A stretch of DNA of 6,326 nt from assembly GCA_022750355.1 (NCBI GenBank), contig JAKIVW010000049.1, forward strand, positions 5,377 to 11,702, given 5' to 3'. Shown piece by piece: positions 1-5,164 of the stretch (position 1 is its first letter; each line of letters opens with the position of its first letter). This DNA is from Thermoplasmata archaeon (GTDB lineage: Archaea > Thermoplasmatota > Thermoplasmata > Lutacidiplasmatales > UBA184). The translations under genes were made by a program, and so were the position numbers. A model generated the notes under the pieces. The model saw only the letters and a program-made list of their open reading frames with translations. It was not told the origin of the DNA and ran no database searches.

Positions 1-57
1 GAAGACCGAACCGGTCGTCTCGAGAACCAACCAAAGCAATGCCACGTCAAAAACGAA

Positions 58-75
58 GTCTCCCGATTGGGAGAC
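58..75. repeat. Perfect 7-bp stem-loop with GATT loop
   Basis: GTCTCCC (58-64) pairs perfectly with GGGAGAC (69-75) around a four-base GATT loop. GGGAGA recurs as a direct repeat at 81-86. The stem follows an A-rich stretch and has no T-run after it, so it does not look like a standard archaeal terminator. Its role is unknown; it may be the 3' structure of a transcript from outside the window. A 7-bp stem with so short a loop is only mildly unexpected by chance at this base composition. Confidence 0.45.
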
Positions 76-287
76 CAACTGGGAGAGCCAGAGCAGGAAA
101 AACGGTCGATTGCGGAGCACCCGCCCGAAGCTGGGGCGTGGCGGCGGGGGAGTCTCGACCGTCAACTCGAGGCACCCTCAGTGGTTGCAGAGCGAAGGCT
201 GGAACCCATCGACCGGCGCTCCCAACGACCGGGCGGCATCGCGTCGCGACTTGAAGTTGGAGGCGTCGGTCTCACGGCGCTCTGAAC

Positions 288-301
288 CAGCCCGCGGGCT
301 G
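288..301. promoter_or_regulatory. Perfect 14-bp palindrome upstream of msrB
   Basis: CAGCCCGCGGGCTG reads identically on both strands. It lies about 80 bases before the preferred msrB start and about 55 bases before the alternative start at 356. A symmetric site in front of a stress-repair gene could be an operator for a dimeric regulator, but nothing in the window shows which one. The CCCGCGGG core also recurs by chance in such GC-rich DNA, so support is modest. Confidence 0.3.
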
Positions 302-354
302 TATTCGGAAGGGGCGGACTTGGGTCCCCCGAACAGCCGGCGGCGCGCGGAGCC

Positions 355-360
355 TATGAA
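355..360 (+). promoter_or_regulatory. Possible TATA-like box for msrB
   Basis: TATGAA is centred about 25 bases before the ATG at 383, the spacing expected for a leaderless archaeal transcript. It is an isolated A/T patch in GC-rich DNA. It overlaps the alternative ATG at 356, which has no comparable box at the right distance. This is one reason to prefer the start at 383. Confidence 0.3.
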
Positions 361-382
361 CCCTTGGTTTTTTGGTGGGGCC

Positions 383-781
383 ATGCCCGAGGCCGCCCAC
401 CCGGAATGGAGAAAGCTCACCCGAGCGGAGGAGCGAGTCATCGTCCACCAGGGGACGGAGATGCCGTTCCTCGGAGAGTACGAGCACAACACCCGCGTCG
501 GCACCTACGTGTGCAAACGATGTGGTGCGCCGCTCTATCGTTCTGACGCCAAATTTGACTCCGGATGCGGGTGGCCCAGCTTCGACCAAGAGCTGCCGGG
601 GGCGGTTCGGCGGATCGGTGACCGAGACGGGTCCCGGGTGGAGATTCGATGTGCGAAATGTGACGGACATCTGGGTCACGTGTTCCTCGGGGAGCGGTTC
701 ACCCCGAAGAACACCCGACATTGTGTGAATTCGATCTCGCTCCTCTTTGTCCCCGCGGGGCCGGAATCGCCCTCCCCCTGA
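383..781 (+). CDS. msrB: Peptide-methionine (R)-S-oxide reductase MsrB
   Basis: This enzyme reduces the R diastereomer of methionine sulfoxide in proteins back to methionine, normally recycled by thioredoxin. The 132-residue product is a complete single-domain MsrB. It shows the entry motif TEMPFLGEY (residues 25-33), two zinc-binding CxxC pairs (C44/C47 and C90/C93), SGCGWPSF (60-67), GHLGHVF (95-101) and the active-site stretch RHCVNS with catalytic C114. C62 lies where many MsrBs carry the resolving cysteine, so a two-cysteine mechanism is likely. The frame is open much further upstream (ATG at 356 and 110). I chose 383 because the MsrB domain begins just after it, the residues before it are not family-like, and a TATA-like box sits at leaderless spacing. 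Its partner msrA lies at the other end of the window. Identity is secure; the exact start is less so. Confidence 0.95.
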   Translation: MPEAAHPEWRKLTRAEERVIVHQGTEMPFLGEYEHNTRVGTYVCKRCGAPLYRSDAKFDSGCGWPSFDQELPGAVRRIGDRDGSRVEIRCAKCDGHLGHVFLGERFTPKNTRHCVNSISLLFVPAGPESPSP

Positions 782-794
782 GGGACGAGCCCCC

Positions 795-806
795 GTAAAC
801 GGTATA
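795..806 (+). promoter_or_regulatory. TATA-like promoter element of the csoR-like/CDF operon
   Basis: GTAAACGGTATA is the only A/T-rich patch in the 54-base gap between msrB and the repressor gene. The TATA-like part is centred about 32 bases before the ATG at 836, putting the expected transcription start a few bases before the ATG. The element abuts the G/C-tract dyad at 805-830, so a repressor bound there would cover the transcription start region. Confidence 0.45.
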
Positions 807-830
807 CCCCCCTCCCCCCTGGGGGGGGTA
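805..830. promoter_or_regulatory. Putative CsoR-family operator (G/C-tract dyad)
   Basis: TACCCCCC (805-812) and GGGGGGTA (823-830) form a perfect inverted repeat with a 10-base spacer. The spacer holds part of a second nested dyad, CCCCCC-T-GGGGGG (814-826). Operators of the CsoR/RcnR/FrmR family are known for TA-flanked C-tract and G-tract half-sites of this kind. The site lies between the TATA-like box and the start codon of a gene encoding a member of that family, which fits autorepression by blocking the promoter. Binding is inferred from motif and position only. Confidence 0.6.
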
Positions 831-835
831 GGGCT

Positions 836-1099
836 ATGGCCGCCGACAGCCGAGGAGCCGTTGCGAGTCGCCTCGCCACGATCGAGGGCCATTTCCACGC
901 CCTCCACCGGATGGTCGACGAGGGTCGGTCGTATCGGGAGATCGTCCAGCAACTCGTCGCCGTCCGATCTTCGATCGATTCGGTCGTCCAAGTCATCGTC
1001 GCCGACCTCGCGGCCGACTGTGTCCAATCCGTCCGTGGCAGCTCCGCCGCCAAATCGACGGTGCTCGAGCTCAGGGACGTCGTGGCCAGCGCCCTGTAG
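836..1099 (+). CDS. CsoR/FrmR-family metal-responsive repressor, atypical ligand set
   Basis: This is a small (87-residue) all-helical DNA-binding protein of the CsoR/RcnR/FrmR family, whose members repress metal or aldehyde detoxification genes and release DNA on effector binding. Recognisable features are RLxTIEGHFHALHRMV near residues 12-27, the central QQLVAVRSSID (38-48) and AADCV (59-63). Aligned by eye to CsoR, whose copper ligands are Cys, His and Cys, the first Cys is Y33, the His is L58 and only the last Cys (C62) remains. It is therefore unlikely to be a standard copper sensor; histidines at 19, 21 and 24 might contribute to another site. The ATG at 836 follows a TATA-like box and an operator-like dyad. 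A cation exporter starts 27 bases after the stop, so the protein probably regulates itself and that exporter. Family is confident, inducer unknown. Confidence 0.85.
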   Translation: MAADSRGAVASRLATIEGHFHALHRMVDEGRSYREIVQQLVAVRSSIDSVVQVIVADLAADCVQSVRGSSAAKSTVLELRDVVASAL

Positions 1100-1126
1100 G
1101 GAGCGGGCCGACCCGGTGCGAGTGCG

Positions 1127-2032
1127 ATGTCCGAGCTGGCTCACGGGGAGAACGAGGCCGAGATCCGGGTCCTTCGGGGGCTCCGGTTGGCGCTCGAGCT
1201 CTCCTTCGTCATCTTGGTCGTCGAGTTGATCGGAGCCTACTATTCCCGGAGCCTTTCGGTCACCGTGGACGCGGTCCACAACATTCCCGACCTCCTCGCC
1301 TTCGCGGTCTCGTGGACCGCGCTGCGCGCGTGCGAGACCGGTGCGAGTGGAAAATACACCTTCGGGACGCATCGGTTCGAAGTGTTTGCGGGCCTCCTGA
1401 ATGCGGTCCTCGTCCTCGGGACGGGCGTCGCCTTCGGGTACGAGGCCCTCTCCGGTCTGGTGCGGGGAGCCCCCTTCGCGGGGTCGGTCGACGCGGTCTG
1501 GCTGATCGTCGTCGCGCTACCGGTGCTCGCCCTTCGAGCCGTGAATCTTTCGGTCCTCGGACGGATACCGCGCCGAGCGCGCGACCTCAACCTCTCGAGC
1601 GTCGTCCTCCATCTTGCCAGTGACCTCGCCATCACGGGCGCCATCCTGGCCGCCGGGGTTGTGCTTCTACTTCGCCCTCAGTTCTGGTGGGCCGACGCCG
1701 GCGCCGCGCTCGTCATTGCCGGAATCCTGGCATACGAATCCTTCCCGCTCTTCCGCGAAGCGTGGGAGGTCCTCACCGAGCGAACCCCCCGCAATCTCTC
1801 GACCGACCGGATCCTCCGCTCGGCCATGGAAGTCCCCGGAGTTTCGGAGATCCACGACCTGCACGTGTGGGCCGTATGCCCGACGCTCGTCTGCATGACG
1901 GCCCACGTTCAGCTCCGGGAGATGCCGCTCAGCGAATGCGCTGAAGTGGTTTCCCGCCTGAGGACCCGCATGGAAGAGGAGTTCGGGATCCTCCACTCCG
2001 TTTTCGAGGTCGAGCCCCTCACTGCGAGCTAG
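1127..2032 (+). CDS. Cation diffusion facilitator (CDF) metal exporter, CzcD/ZitB type
   Basis: CDF proteins are membrane antiporters that expel divalent metals such as zinc, cadmium or cobalt in exchange for protons, usually as dimers. The 301-residue product has six predicted membrane helices (roughly 20-40, 45-66, 84-108, 121-144, 157-182, 188-206) and a cytoplasmic C-terminal domain (about 210-298). The metal site is intact: H51/D55 in helix 2 (AVHNIPD) and H162/D166 in helix 5 (LHLASD), the His-Asp/His-Asp set typical of zinc-type CDFs. YTFGTHRFEVFAGLLNA (77-93) is the family signature before helix 3. The loop between helices 4 and 5 is short and lacks the histidine-rich segment of many zinc exporters. 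The C-terminal domain carries IHDLHVW (242-248). It lies 27 bases after the CsoR-like gene without its own promoter, so the two are probably cotranscribed. Family certain; metal uncertain. Confidence 0.93.
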   Translation: MSELAHGENEAEIRVLRGLRLALELSFVILVVELIGAYYSRSLSVTVDAVHNIPDLLAFAVSWTALRACETGASGKYTFGTHRFEVFAGLLNAVLVLGTGVAFGYEALSGLVRGAPFAGSVDAVWLIVVALPVLALRAVNLSVLGRIPRRARDLNLSSVVLHLASDLAITGAILAAGVVLLLRPQFWWADAGAALVIAGILAYESFPLFREAWEVLTERTPRNLSTDRILRSAMEVPGVSEIHDLHVWAVCPTLVCMTAHVQLREMPLSECAEVVSRLRTRMEEEFGILHSVFEVEPLTAS

Positions 2033-2080
2033 TTCGGGGGCGCTTCCCCCCCACGGCCCGGTCCGCGCCCCACGAGGCGC

Positions 2081-2089
2081 AAAGTTCTT
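2081..2089 (+). promoter_or_regulatory. Weak TATA-like box for the GNAT gene
   Basis: AAAGTTCTT is an A/T-rich patch centred about 34 bases before the ATG at 2119, similar in spacing to the other promoter candidates here. The match to an archaeal TATA box is poor. The 86-base gap after the exporter gene is compatible either with a separate promoter or with readthrough. Confidence 0.25.
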
Positions 2090-2118
2090 GGGCGATCATT
2101 CCCCCCGAGCCGCACGAG

Positions 2119-2661
2119 ATGAGCGCCGACCCGGCTCCCGCGGACCGCCGAGGCTCGGGTGGGGCGATCCTCCCGCACTTGCGGGCGGCGCGGGAAACTG
2201 ATGTCAGCGCGATCGCGGAAATCTACAACGAGGCCGTGCGGACGACGGTGGCTACCTTCGATACGGAGCCCCGTTCTCCTGAGGCCCAACAGGAATGGCT
2301 TCGGCACCACGGCCCCCTCCATCCGGTGCTGGTTGCCGAGCACCACGGGGAAGTCGTTGGTTGGGCCTCACTGAGTGCCTGGTCTGATCGGCCAGCCTAC
2401 GACGGCACGGCCGAGGTTTCCTTCTACGTCCGATCCGAATATCGGGGACGCGGCATCGGTCGCGCACTCCTCACTTCCCTGATCGCCGCGGCGGATGGGT
2501 TGGGACTGCATGCCCTGCTGGCCCGGATTGCCGACGGGAACGCGGTGAGCGTCCACCTGCACGAGGCGCTCGGGTTCCGCCGGGTCGGTGTGATGAAGGA
2601 GGTCGGATTCAAGTTCGACCGCTGGATCGATGTCCACCTGCTGGAGCGGACGGTCCCGTAG
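2119..2661 (+). CDS. GNAT N-acetyltransferase, phosphinothricin/methionine sulfoximine (PAT/MddA) type
   Basis: The product (180 residues) is a GNAT-fold enzyme that transfers acetyl from acetyl-CoA to an amino group. It resembles the PAT/YncA(MddA) branch, which acetylates phosphinothricin, methionine sulfoximine or methionine sulfone. Evidence is the stretch IYNEAV near residues 35-40 with ATFDTEPRS (45-53), GWASLSAW (81-88), RPAYDGTAEVSFYV (91-104), the acetyl-CoA pyrophosphate-binding motif RGRGIG (109-114), and the C-terminal LHEALGFRRVG followed by KFDRWIDV. The first 20 residues before the domain are Pro/Arg/Gly-rich and unlike the family, so a later start is possible, but no in-frame ATG or GTG lies there. 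It follows the exporter on the same strand and converges on the reductase gene. The branch is confident; substrate is not, although amino-acid sulfoximines or sulfones would fit its msr neighbours. Confidence 0.88.
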   Translation: MSADPAPADRRGSGGAILPHLRAARETDVSAIAEIYNEAVRTTVATFDTEPRSPEAQQEWLRHHGPLHPVLVAEHHGEVVGWASLSAWSDRPAYDGTAEVSFYVRSEYRGRGIGRALLTSLIAAADGLGLHALLARIADGNAVSVHLHEALGFRRVGVMKEVGFKFDRWIDVHLLERTVP

Positions 2662-2679
2662 CCGATCCAGGGGCGGCTT

Positions 2680-2698
2680 CCGGGGCCCGAGGCCCCGG
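2680..2698. terminator. GC-rich hairpin between convergent genes
   Basis: CCGGGGCC (2680-2687) and GGCCCCGG (2691-2698) form a perfect 8-bp stem with a CGA loop. It sits in the 45-base gap between the convergent GNAT and reductase genes, where a two-way terminator or 3'-end barrier would be useful. No T-tract follows on either strand, and archaeal termination usually relies on T-runs, so the terminator role is a guess from position. Confidence 0.4.
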
Positions 2699-2706
2699 CA
2701 GGGGTA

Positions 2707-3351
2707 TCACTGGTGCAGAAGCTTGAAGGCGATACCCCAGTTTCCGCCCGTGATCCCGAGCGTCACCCAGAGCACGCACATCGGTTCGAGGAGACGAGCG
2801 CCCTCGATGCCCCCGACGTCCAGCGGATTCCAGCCGAACTTCTTCAGCCATTCGTGCACCGTCTTCTTGGCCCCGGCGTCGTTCCCGCAATAGAACATGT
2901 CGGGCGGGCCACCGGCGAACTTGGGTTGGAACATATGGGGGCTGCCCACCGTATTGAATGCCTTTACGACGTGGGCGTCCGGGAGCGCTTTCTGCACCCG
3001 CTCGCCCGCCGAATCCGACCACCCGTAGGCGAGCTTCGGCATGTGGTCGGCCCCGAACTCGAGGGGGTTGGTCGTATCGATCACGACCTTGCCGGAGAAG
3101 TGCTTGGGGCCAGCTTGCCGGATCGCCTCCTCGGTGTTCACCCCGTGCGTGGAAAGAACGAGGAGCTCACCGAAAGCGGCGGCGTCGGCGGTCGTGCCCG
3201 TGGTGGCGTGGGCGCCTCCCTGCTTCTTCCAGGCGACCAATCCCTCGCTTTCCGGAGTCCGCGAGCCGAGCTTGACCTCATGACCCAGCGCCAGGAACCC
3301 AGCCCCGAGCGCCTTCGCGACGTCTCCCGATCCGACGATACCGACCTTCAT
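2707..3351 (-). CDS. NADPH-dependent F420 reductase-family protein (NADP oxidoreductase, F420-dependent type)
   Basis: Members of this family bind NADP(H) in a Rossmann fold; archaeal relatives exchange hydride between coenzyme F420 and NADP. The 214-residue product starts with the nucleotide-binding motif GIVGSGDVA (4-12). LGSR (28-31) follows strand two, where Ser-Arg typically contacts the NADP 2'-phosphate. Further family stretches are VVIDTTNP, VVKAFNTVGS near the middle, PDMFYCGND and a C-terminal GGIEGARLLEPM. Length is normal for the family. Many homologues, including bacterial ones, have no demonstrated F420 activity, so either F420H2:NADP reduction or NADPH-dependent reduction of another substrate is possible. 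The ATG has a TATA-like box centred 33 bases upstream and no Shine-Dalgarno sequence. The gene is monocistronic and converges on the GNAT gene. Confidence 0.87.
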   Translation of the reverse strand: MKVGIVGSGDVAKALGAGFLALGHEVKLGSRTPESEGLVAWKKQGGAHATTGTTADAAAFGELLVLSTHGVNTEEAIRQAGPKHFSGKVVIDTTNPLEFGADHMPKLAYGWSDSAGERVQKALPDAHVVKAFNTVGSPHMFQPKFAGGPPDMFYCGNDAGAKKTVHEWLKKFGWNPLDVGGIEGARLLEPMCVLWVTLGITGGNWGIAFKLLHQ

Positions 3352-3661
3352 GGACCTTCGAGGGCAAAACCTCTCGCGGTTACTTAACGGTCGTTCCGTC
3401 GGTTACCCCGGGGCCAGTGACGGACGTTGGACTCTCCCGCACAGGATTCCCCCGATGCGGCGAGTCTACACCCAGTGGAAGGAGCGCCGTTCGAGTATTG
3501 GCTGGCGCACCGGAAGGGTCGTCCCTGCCCCTGCGTTGGAGCGGCCACCCCCCGACCAAGCCGCTCGGCGGAGGGTTCCGTAGCACGGCGGGTTCGTAGC
3601 GCTGGCCCCGGAGACCGACTGCCTCAATCGGGCCGGCCCGCGGGTCGGGGCCAAGGGTCGC
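3352..3661. other. 310-base non-coding gap with several candidate stem-loops
   Basis: No open frame here has protein character on either strand. Stems readable by eye are: 3392-3400 with 3419-3426 (TCCGTC/GACGGA plus two pairs past a bulge); 3428-3434 with 3462-3468, continued inward by CCGCA/TGCGG (3437-3441 with 3456-3460), twelve pairs in total; GCGCC/GGCGC (3484-3488 with 3504-3508); GAGCGGC/GCCGCTC (3539-3545 with 3560-3566); and TGGCCCCG/CGGGGCCA (3603-3610 with 3646-3653). The last lies 8 bases beyond the GST-fold gene stop and could be its 3' structure. At this base composition several such stems arise by chance. I recognise no tRNA, SRP or RNase P RNA. Confidence 0.45.
3379..3388 (-). 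promoter_or_regulatory. TATA-like promoter of the reductase gene
   Basis: On the minus strand this reads GTTAAGTAAC, centred about 33 bases before the ATG at 3351. It is a clear A/T island in GC-rich DNA and predicts a leader of only a few bases. The element is nearly palindromic, so rightward transcription into the 3392-3661 region is conceivable but not shown. Confidence 0.5.
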
Positions 3662-4291
3662 TTAGAACGCCCTAACGCGGCCGACCCACGAGCGAAGCGA
3701 CGGGTATCGAGCGGGGATCTTCTCGCCCACCGTGAGCCAGGGAGAGAGGCCACCATAGATGCCAAAATCGGCGAGCGAGGGAGTTCCCAAGATCCACTCC
3801 CGATCCCGGACCATCTCTTCGACCAAACCGAAGTACTCCTGAAGATCTCGGACGAACTCCGGCCGGCGAGCTTGGAGGATGTGCCAGGGTCCTCGGGCCC
3901 TCGTTTGCATCTCCTCGAAGATCCACCGTTCGCCCGCGTTCTTGAAGCTCTTCGGCATTTGGGTAACGACCGCACGCCAGACCCGCTCCTCCAGGACCTG
4001 GTGTCCCCAATTCTCCAGGCTGCGGGCGAGCCCCTCCTGGCCTGGGGGGAGCAGAGGTGGCTCAGGGCGTACCTGGTCGAGAAACCCGGGGATCGCCTGC
4101 CAGGTCACGGCCTTCCCGTTCCATATCAGGGTCGGGACGTAGTCCTGACCGGTCCGGCGGAGCAGCTCCTGGCGGTCGTTGTAGGGCGCGTAGATCGTCT
4201 TGAACCGGATCCCCTTGAATGCGAGCATCCGCTCGACGGAGACGCAGTAATGGCTCGGCGGCAGGAAGTACAGCTCGACCCGCTCGGTCAT
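3662..4291 (-). CDS. Glutathione S-transferase-fold protein
   Basis: The product (209 residues) has the GST architecture: a thioredoxin-like N-terminal domain (about 4-75) and a helical C-terminal domain (about 90-205). Family marks are VELYFLPPSHYC (5-16), the cis-proline stretch DYVPTL (50-55), and GTPSLADFGIYG in the C-terminal domain, with the SxxD helix cap typical of GSTs. The usual Glu-Ser that holds the glutathione gamma-glutamyl group is replaced by Thr-Trp (63-64), so glutathione may not be the cofactor. C16 near the active-site region could serve a different thiol or redox reaction. The frame extends 15 residues upstream to an ATG at 4336, but those residues are not family-like and MTERVELYF is a natural start. 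It lies 73 bases after the membrane-protein gene on the same strand, so cotranscription is possible. Fold is confident, activity unknown. Confidence 0.8.
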   Translation of the reverse strand: MTERVELYFLPPSHYCVSVERMLAFKGIRFKTIYAPYNDRQELLRRTGQDYVPTLIWNGKAVTWQAIPGFLDQVRPEPPLLPPGQEGLARSLENWGHQVLEERVWRAVVTQMPKSFKNAGERWIFEEMQTRARGPWHILQARRPEFVRDLQEYFGLVEEMVRDREWILGTPSLADFGIYGGLSPWLTVGEKIPARYPSLRSWVGRVRAF

Positions 4292-4364
4292 GGCCGCACG
4301 AAGAACGACGGGGGCAAGAGCGTTCCCTCGTCGCACGACGGGTCGGGGTCGCGTCCCTTACCCC

Positions 4365-5090
4365 TCAGCCAGCCACGATCGTCGCGGGCGGGCGACGGGC
4401 GCCCCCATACGCGAGCGCGGGGGCTACGAGGGCGAGGATCGGGGCGAGCAGGAGCAAATACTGGGCGCCCGGGACTGGATAGATCAGACCGACAAAAGGA
4501 CCCACGAGCGCCAGCAGGAGGATCGCATAGAGGGCGGCCGACCCATACAGTATCCCTCGAGAGAACCGCCGTCCGGCCGATGCCAGCCCTAGGACGATGC
4601 CCACCCCGCCGAGCCAACCGAGCCAGAAACCCACGAGGGCCGTGTACGCGCCGAGCGGTTGACCGGAGCGGAGGCACGAGAGCGCGTGGGACGGTTGGCC
4701 CTGGATGCAGGTCAGGAGGGAGCCGGTAGAGCCGAGGATGACGACCACGGCCACGAGGATGAGCAGAAAACCGAGCGAACCGACCAGGCACAGCGCCGAG
4801 GCGACCGTGAAACGTCGGTCCACTCCCCGCAGGACCGCGAAGCCGCGGCGATAGAGGAACAACGAGAGCAGGAACAGGATCGCCCCCGCGAGGACCAGAA
4901 GGGTGATCGTCTGTACCAGAAGGGTGTTGAGCCGAAAGAATCCCCCCGGATTGTACAGCGCCAGCCAGAGCAGCGTGACGGGGAGAAGGAGAGTGAGGGC
5001 GGCCGCGGCCACGCCGAGTCCGGCCCCGATGGCGAGCCGGTGGGACCCTTTGACGTCCTCGACTCGCACGGTGACGGTGGGGGCTGCCAT
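4365..5090 (-). CDS. Six-helix integral membrane protein of unknown function
   Basis: I cannot assign a function. The 241-residue product is strongly hydrophobic with six likely membrane helices (roughly 20-45, 56-79, 96-120, 146-171, 179-203, 205-229). Arg-rich segments at 80-94 (YRR...GVDRR) and about 172-178 (GRRFSR), plus basic residues at both ends, place the termini and these loops in the cytoplasm. The loop between helices 3 and 4 would then be outside and contains C128 and C139, a plausible disulfide. The stretch around 80-120 vaguely recalls the archaeal DUF973 membrane family, but this is a weak impression. A TATA-like box lies about 30 bases before the ATG. A Shine-Dalgarno-like GGAGGG lies 6 bases before it, but a start 25 bases from the box would leave that out of the transcript. 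The GST-fold gene follows downstream; the methyltransferase is divergent. Confidence 0.75.
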   Translation of the reverse strand: MAAPTVTVRVEDVKGSHRLAIGAGLGVAAAALTLLLPVTLLWLALYNPGGFFRLNTLLVQTITLLVLAGAILFLLSLFLYRRGFAVLRGVDRRFTVASALCLVGSLGFLLILVAVVVILGSTGSLLTCIQGQPSHALSCLRSGQPLGAYTALVGFWLGWLGGVGIVLGLASAGRRFSRGILYGSAALYAILLLALVGPFVGLIYPVPGAQYLLLLAPILALVAPALAYGGARRPPATIVAG

Positions 5091-5096
5091 CTCGAA

Positions 5097-5102
5097 CCCT
5101 CC
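5097..5102 (-). promoter_or_regulatory. Shine-Dalgarno-like GGAGGG before the membrane-protein gene
   Basis: GGAGGG on the minus strand ends 6 bases before the ATG at 5090, a good ribosome-binding spacing, and is the only convincing such motif before a gene in this window. It supports the chosen start. It would be used only if transcription begins further upstream than the TATA-like box at 5117-5124 predicts. Confidence 0.4.
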
Positions 5103-5116
5103 GTGGGGTCTAGGCG

Positions 5117-5124
5117 TTGATAAA
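5117..5124 (-). promoter_or_regulatory. TATA-like box of the membrane-protein gene
   Basis: On the minus strand this reads TTTATCAA, centred about 30 bases before the ATG at 5090, in otherwise GC-rich DNA. Together with the box at 5165-5170 it marks a compact divergent promoter region of 105 bases. Confidence 0.5.
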
Positions 5125-5164
5125 CCTCGGCTTCGGGGGGAAACCGGTCCGGCCGCGCGCCGGG

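Larger units (their letters stand above)
1..382. other. Non-coding region upstream of msrB
   Basis: No reading frame here looks like a real protein: the possible products are Arg/Pro/Gly/Ser-rich and resemble no family I know. The only frame that continues into a real gene is the upstream extension of msrB, and its residues before the MsrB domain have no family character. I see no tRNA T-arm, rRNA or known RNA motif. Bases 20-60 are relatively A-rich. Two features stand out, a perfect hairpin at 58-75 and a perfect palindrome at 288-301, both listed separately. The stretch may be the long 5' region of msrB or an intergenic remnant. Confidence 0.6.

Noticed and set aside
110..382. N-terminal extension of MsrB from ATG 110 or 356
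   Set aside because: The extra residues are unlike MsrB or a signal peptide, and the complete domain begins just after 383, which also has a TATA-like box at leaderless spacing.
272..1372. Long minus-strand open frame (366 codons)
   Set aside because: It runs antisense through msrB, the CsoR-like gene and the start of the exporter gene, which have clear family motifs. Its product is Arg/Gly/Asp-rich with no recognisable domain, a common artefact of high-G+C coding DNA.
3484..3508. tRNA T-arm-like GTTCGAG in the 310-base gap
   Set aside because: The closing G-C pair and T-stem do not form, and no acceptor or anticodon arms can be drawn around it on either strand.
3509..3518. CCGGAAGGG resembling SRP RNA helix 8
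   Set aside because: The GGAA loop is flanked by only two or three pairs, and the conserved symmetric internal loop of helix 8 is absent.
3427..3675. Small plus-strand frame in the gap (82 codons)
   Set aside because: No family resemblance, Arg/Pro/Ser-rich composition, no promoter at the right distance, and it overlaps the end of the GST-fold gene.
4292..4336. 15-residue N-terminal extension of the GST-fold protein
   Set aside because: The extra residues precede the first strand of the thioredoxin fold and are not family-like; the internal ATG at 4291 gives a normal GST start.
3872..4729. Plus-strand open frame of 285 codons
   Set aside because: It is antisense to the GST-fold and membrane-protein genes and has low-complexity Arg/Gly/Pro content.
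4659..5120. Plus-strand open frame rich in Glu, Arg and Gln
   Set aside because: It is the mirror of the hydrophobic membrane-protein gene; antisense to Leu/Val/Ala codons gives this charged composition.
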